Positions 7,128 through 7,964 of a stretch of DNA of 7,964 nt are shown here, piece after piece. The DNA comes from an uncultured Eisenbergiella sp. (GTDB taxonomy: Bacteria; Bacillota; Clostridia; Lachnospirales; Lachnospiraceae), in assembly GCA_947626725.1 (NCBI GenBank), contig CANQTI010000086.1, positions 1 through 7,964 of the forward strand, written 5' to 3'. Position numbers and translations under genes: made by a program. The notes beneath the pieces are model-generated. The model was not told the DNA's origin, ran no database searches, and worked only from the letters and a program-made list of their open reading frames with translations. How positions within the stretch are numbered: the stretch's first letter is position 1; each line of letters opens with the position of its first letter.

Positions 7128-7156
7128 ATCATAGCCTTTTCGGAACGGGATGTCAA
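7128..7156 (-). promoter_or_regulatory. Sigma-A promoter of the hypothetical/PHP operon
   Basis: On the minus strand TTGACA (complement of 7151-7156), a 17-base spacer (7134-7150) and TATGAT (complement of 7128-7133) form a near-consensus promoter. Transcription would begin near 7121, leaving a short leader of about 25 bases with the GGAAGGG ribosome site. Giant repeat 2 lies upstream of this promoter, outside the transcript. Confidence 0.85.
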
Positions 7157-7240
7157 CGCTTTTGCGCCCCGCCCCGGCGCGCCCATACCGCCGGGGGAAT
7201 GTTCATGTCCGCGCCGGAAGAATGCATTCCGCCCCGCCGG
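7157..7240. other. Short GC-rich spacer between the minus-strand promoter and giant repeat 2
   Basis: It contains partial local dyads (CCGCCGGGGGAATG near 7188-7201 against CATTCCGCCCC near 7225-7235). I see no promoter, gene or clear protein-binding site. The repeat's pairing does not extend convincingly into it. Confidence 0.4.
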
Positions 7241-7571
7241 GGGAAAAGGGAAGCGGAAGCCAAATGCCTGCTCCTGCCGTCCGCCCGCGACCTTCGCGGT
7301 CCATCCGGGCACGGCGGCCGTATGCGGGGGCCATGCCGGAATGCGGAAGATCCGGTCCGCACCGTGTCGGTGTCCAAAGCCGCCTGAGGATACGAAAACT
7401 CGCTTCGCTCGGACAGTTCGTATCCTCAGGCGCTGACACCGCCCCGCTGCAGACGGATCTTCACGCATTCCGGCATAAGCCGCCCTGCATACGGCCGCCG
7501 TGCCCGGACGGACCGCGAAGGACGCGGACAGCCGACAGGAACAGACATCCGGCTTCCGCTTCCCTTTTTCC
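7241..7571. repeat. Giant inverted repeat copy 2 (331 nt) in a divergent intergenic region
   Basis: The left arm 7241-7396 pairs with 7417-7571. The outer 21 bp (7241-7261 with 7551-7571) has a single G-T pair. The middle has scattered mismatches, nearly all transitions, and a few bulges. The inner stem 7381-7396 / 7417-7432 is a perfect 16 bp, and the 20-nt loop 7397-7416 differs from copy 1 at one base only (CTCGCTTCGCTC then G instead of A). An asymmetric internal loop lies below it: 7375-7380 (CAAAGC) against 7433-7434. The outer arms show no obvious similarity to copy 1. There is no coding sequence here that I would believe. I found no convincing promoter reading into it on either strand. 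Confidence 0.93.
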
Positions 7572-7615
7572 AGACAGACCGGAAACGATCTCCGCCGCGG
7601 TCGGAAATGTGGATA

Positions 7616-7644
7616 TTTACAGCCCCAGGAAAATATGCTATTCT
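7616..7644 (+). promoter_or_regulatory. Predicted promoter reading into giant repeat 3
   Basis: TTTACA (7616-7621), a 17-base spacer and TATTCT (7639-7644), with an extended -10 TG at 7636-7637. Initiation is expected near 7651, four bases before the start of the repeat-3 arm. The transcript would then be the giant hairpin followed by the ribosome site and the gene at 7935. The hexamers are imperfect, so confidence is moderate. Confidence 0.55.
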
Positions 7645-7654
7645 TGTCTCACGC

Positions 7655-7914
7655 TTTTCGCACGTCTGATTTCAAGGTCGGGCAGCGGGGAGCGCGGAGA
7701 TGGTGCGGTGCTTTTGCCGGCGCGCATCGAAGATCCGCCCGCGGGCCTTTTCAGCCCGCGGCAGGAAATACGGGATGTTTGAGCGAAGCGAGTTCCCCGT
7801 ATTTCCTGCCGGTATCGGGCTGGAAAGGCCTGCGGACGGATGATGCGCGTCGGCAAGGCACCGCACCATCTCCGCGCTCCCCGCCGCCCGACCCTGAAAT
7901 CGGACGTGCGAAGG
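7655..7914. repeat. Giant inverted repeat copy 3 (260 nt), inverted orientation, probable 5' leader hairpin
   Basis: The left arm 7655-7774 (120 nt) pairs with 7796-7914 (119 nt). It is the tightest of the three, with long perfect blocks such as GCGGGGAGCGCGGAGATGG (7685-7703) and its complement at 7866-7884. The inner stem 7760-7774 / 7796-7810 is a perfect 15 bp, and the loop 7775-7795 contains GAGCGAAGCGAG, the reverse complement of the loops in copies 1 and 2. Every base substitution I count between the arms (about ten) is a transition. The few gaps are short (1 nt; 4 nt near 7728-7731; the internal loop near the tip). It begins at the predicted transcription start and ends nine bases before GGAGG of the next gene. 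Confidence 0.97.
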
Positions 7915-7934
7915 ATCAGAACGGAGGTATTTTC

Positions 7935-7964
7935 ATGGAGAAGAGGTTGATGTTTCGGGAGGAC
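7935..7964 (+). CDS. Start of an unidentified gene, cut by the window edge
   Basis: GGAGG (7923-7927) lies seven bases before ATG 7935. The ten visible codons read MEKRLMFRED with no stop. This is too short to identify. It is the likely downstream gene of the promoter at 7616-7644, with giant repeat 3 as its leader, and it is divergent from the hypothetical/PHP operon. Confidence 0.6.
   Translation, partial: MEKRLMFRED

Noticed and set aside
7150..7782. Plus-strand open frame (210 codons) running through giant repeats 2 and 3
   Set aside because: Its sequence is determined by the inverted repeats, is Arg/Pro/Ser-rich without domain features, and has no ribosome site at its start.
5316..7914. 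Giant repeats as MITEs or IS remnants
   Set aside because: MITEs share terminal inverted repeats among copies and have target duplications; here only the centre is conserved, the ends differ, and I see no flanking duplications.
5316..7914. Giant repeats as integron attC sites or REP/BIME elements
   Set aside because: No GTTRRRY-type core sites are seen at the ends, and the size and lack of conserved arm sequence do not match either class.
5316..7914. Giant repeats as ordinary intrinsic terminators
   Set aside because: Possible for copy 1, but copy 2 is between divergent genes and copy 3 is upstream of a start codon without a terminal T-run, and all are far too long.
7241..7914. CRISPR array
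   Set aside because: There are no regularly spaced direct repeats; the repetition is inverted and centred on single loops.

Overview
The window is GC-rich (high fifties percent by eye) and reads as a chromosomal segment of a spore-forming, gut-type Clostridia, most likely Lachnospiraceae. The grounds are a SpmA-type spore protein, a YesM/YesN-type two-component pair, a GH31 glycosidase and strong GGAGG ribosome sites. I cannot name the genus.

Layout. 1-750 (+): 3' part of a GH31 alpha-glycosidase, followed by a 34-bp tandem repeat and an intrinsic terminator (865-911) that runs almost into the next start codon. 914-1564 (+): SpmA-like membrane protein with no SpmB partner, followed by a cluster of terminator-like modules (1549-1659). 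1698-1725: sigma-A promoter, then 1822-3576 (+) a YesM-type sensor histidine kinase and 3638-5329 (+) a YesN-type AraC response regulator, a classic pair for carbohydrate sensing. On the minus strand, a promoter at 7156-7128 drives a 156-residue protein of unknown function (7096-6626) and then a PHP-type metallohydrolase (6539-5631). This two-gene operon converges on the response regulator. At the right edge a plus-strand gene begins at 7935.

The most remarkable content is noncoding. Three very long imperfect inverted repeats lie at 5316-5627, 7241-7571 and 7655-7914 (312, 331 and 260 nt; arms 120-156 nt, equal within each copy to 1-2 nt). Their arm sequences appear unrelated to one another, yet all share the same tip: a 15-16 bp stem containing ATACG next to a 20-21 nt apical loop with consensus TGTYYGAGCGAAGCGAGTT on one strand. 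An asymmetric internal loop lies below that stem in each copy. Copy 3 is inverted relative to copies 1 and 2. My hand count of arm substitutions shows mostly transitions, and in every copy they keep G-U/G-T pairing mainly on the strand carrying GAGCGAAGCGAG in the loop (about 19 against 6). This points to one strand being folded as RNA or single-stranded DNA.

The copies sit in three contexts: between convergent genes (copy 1), between divergent genes (copy 2), and as almost the whole 5' leader of the right-edge gene, starting within a few bases of a predicted transcription start (copy 3). Simple termination cannot explain all three. I do not recognise this as a named element family, and it is my candidate for an undescribed system.
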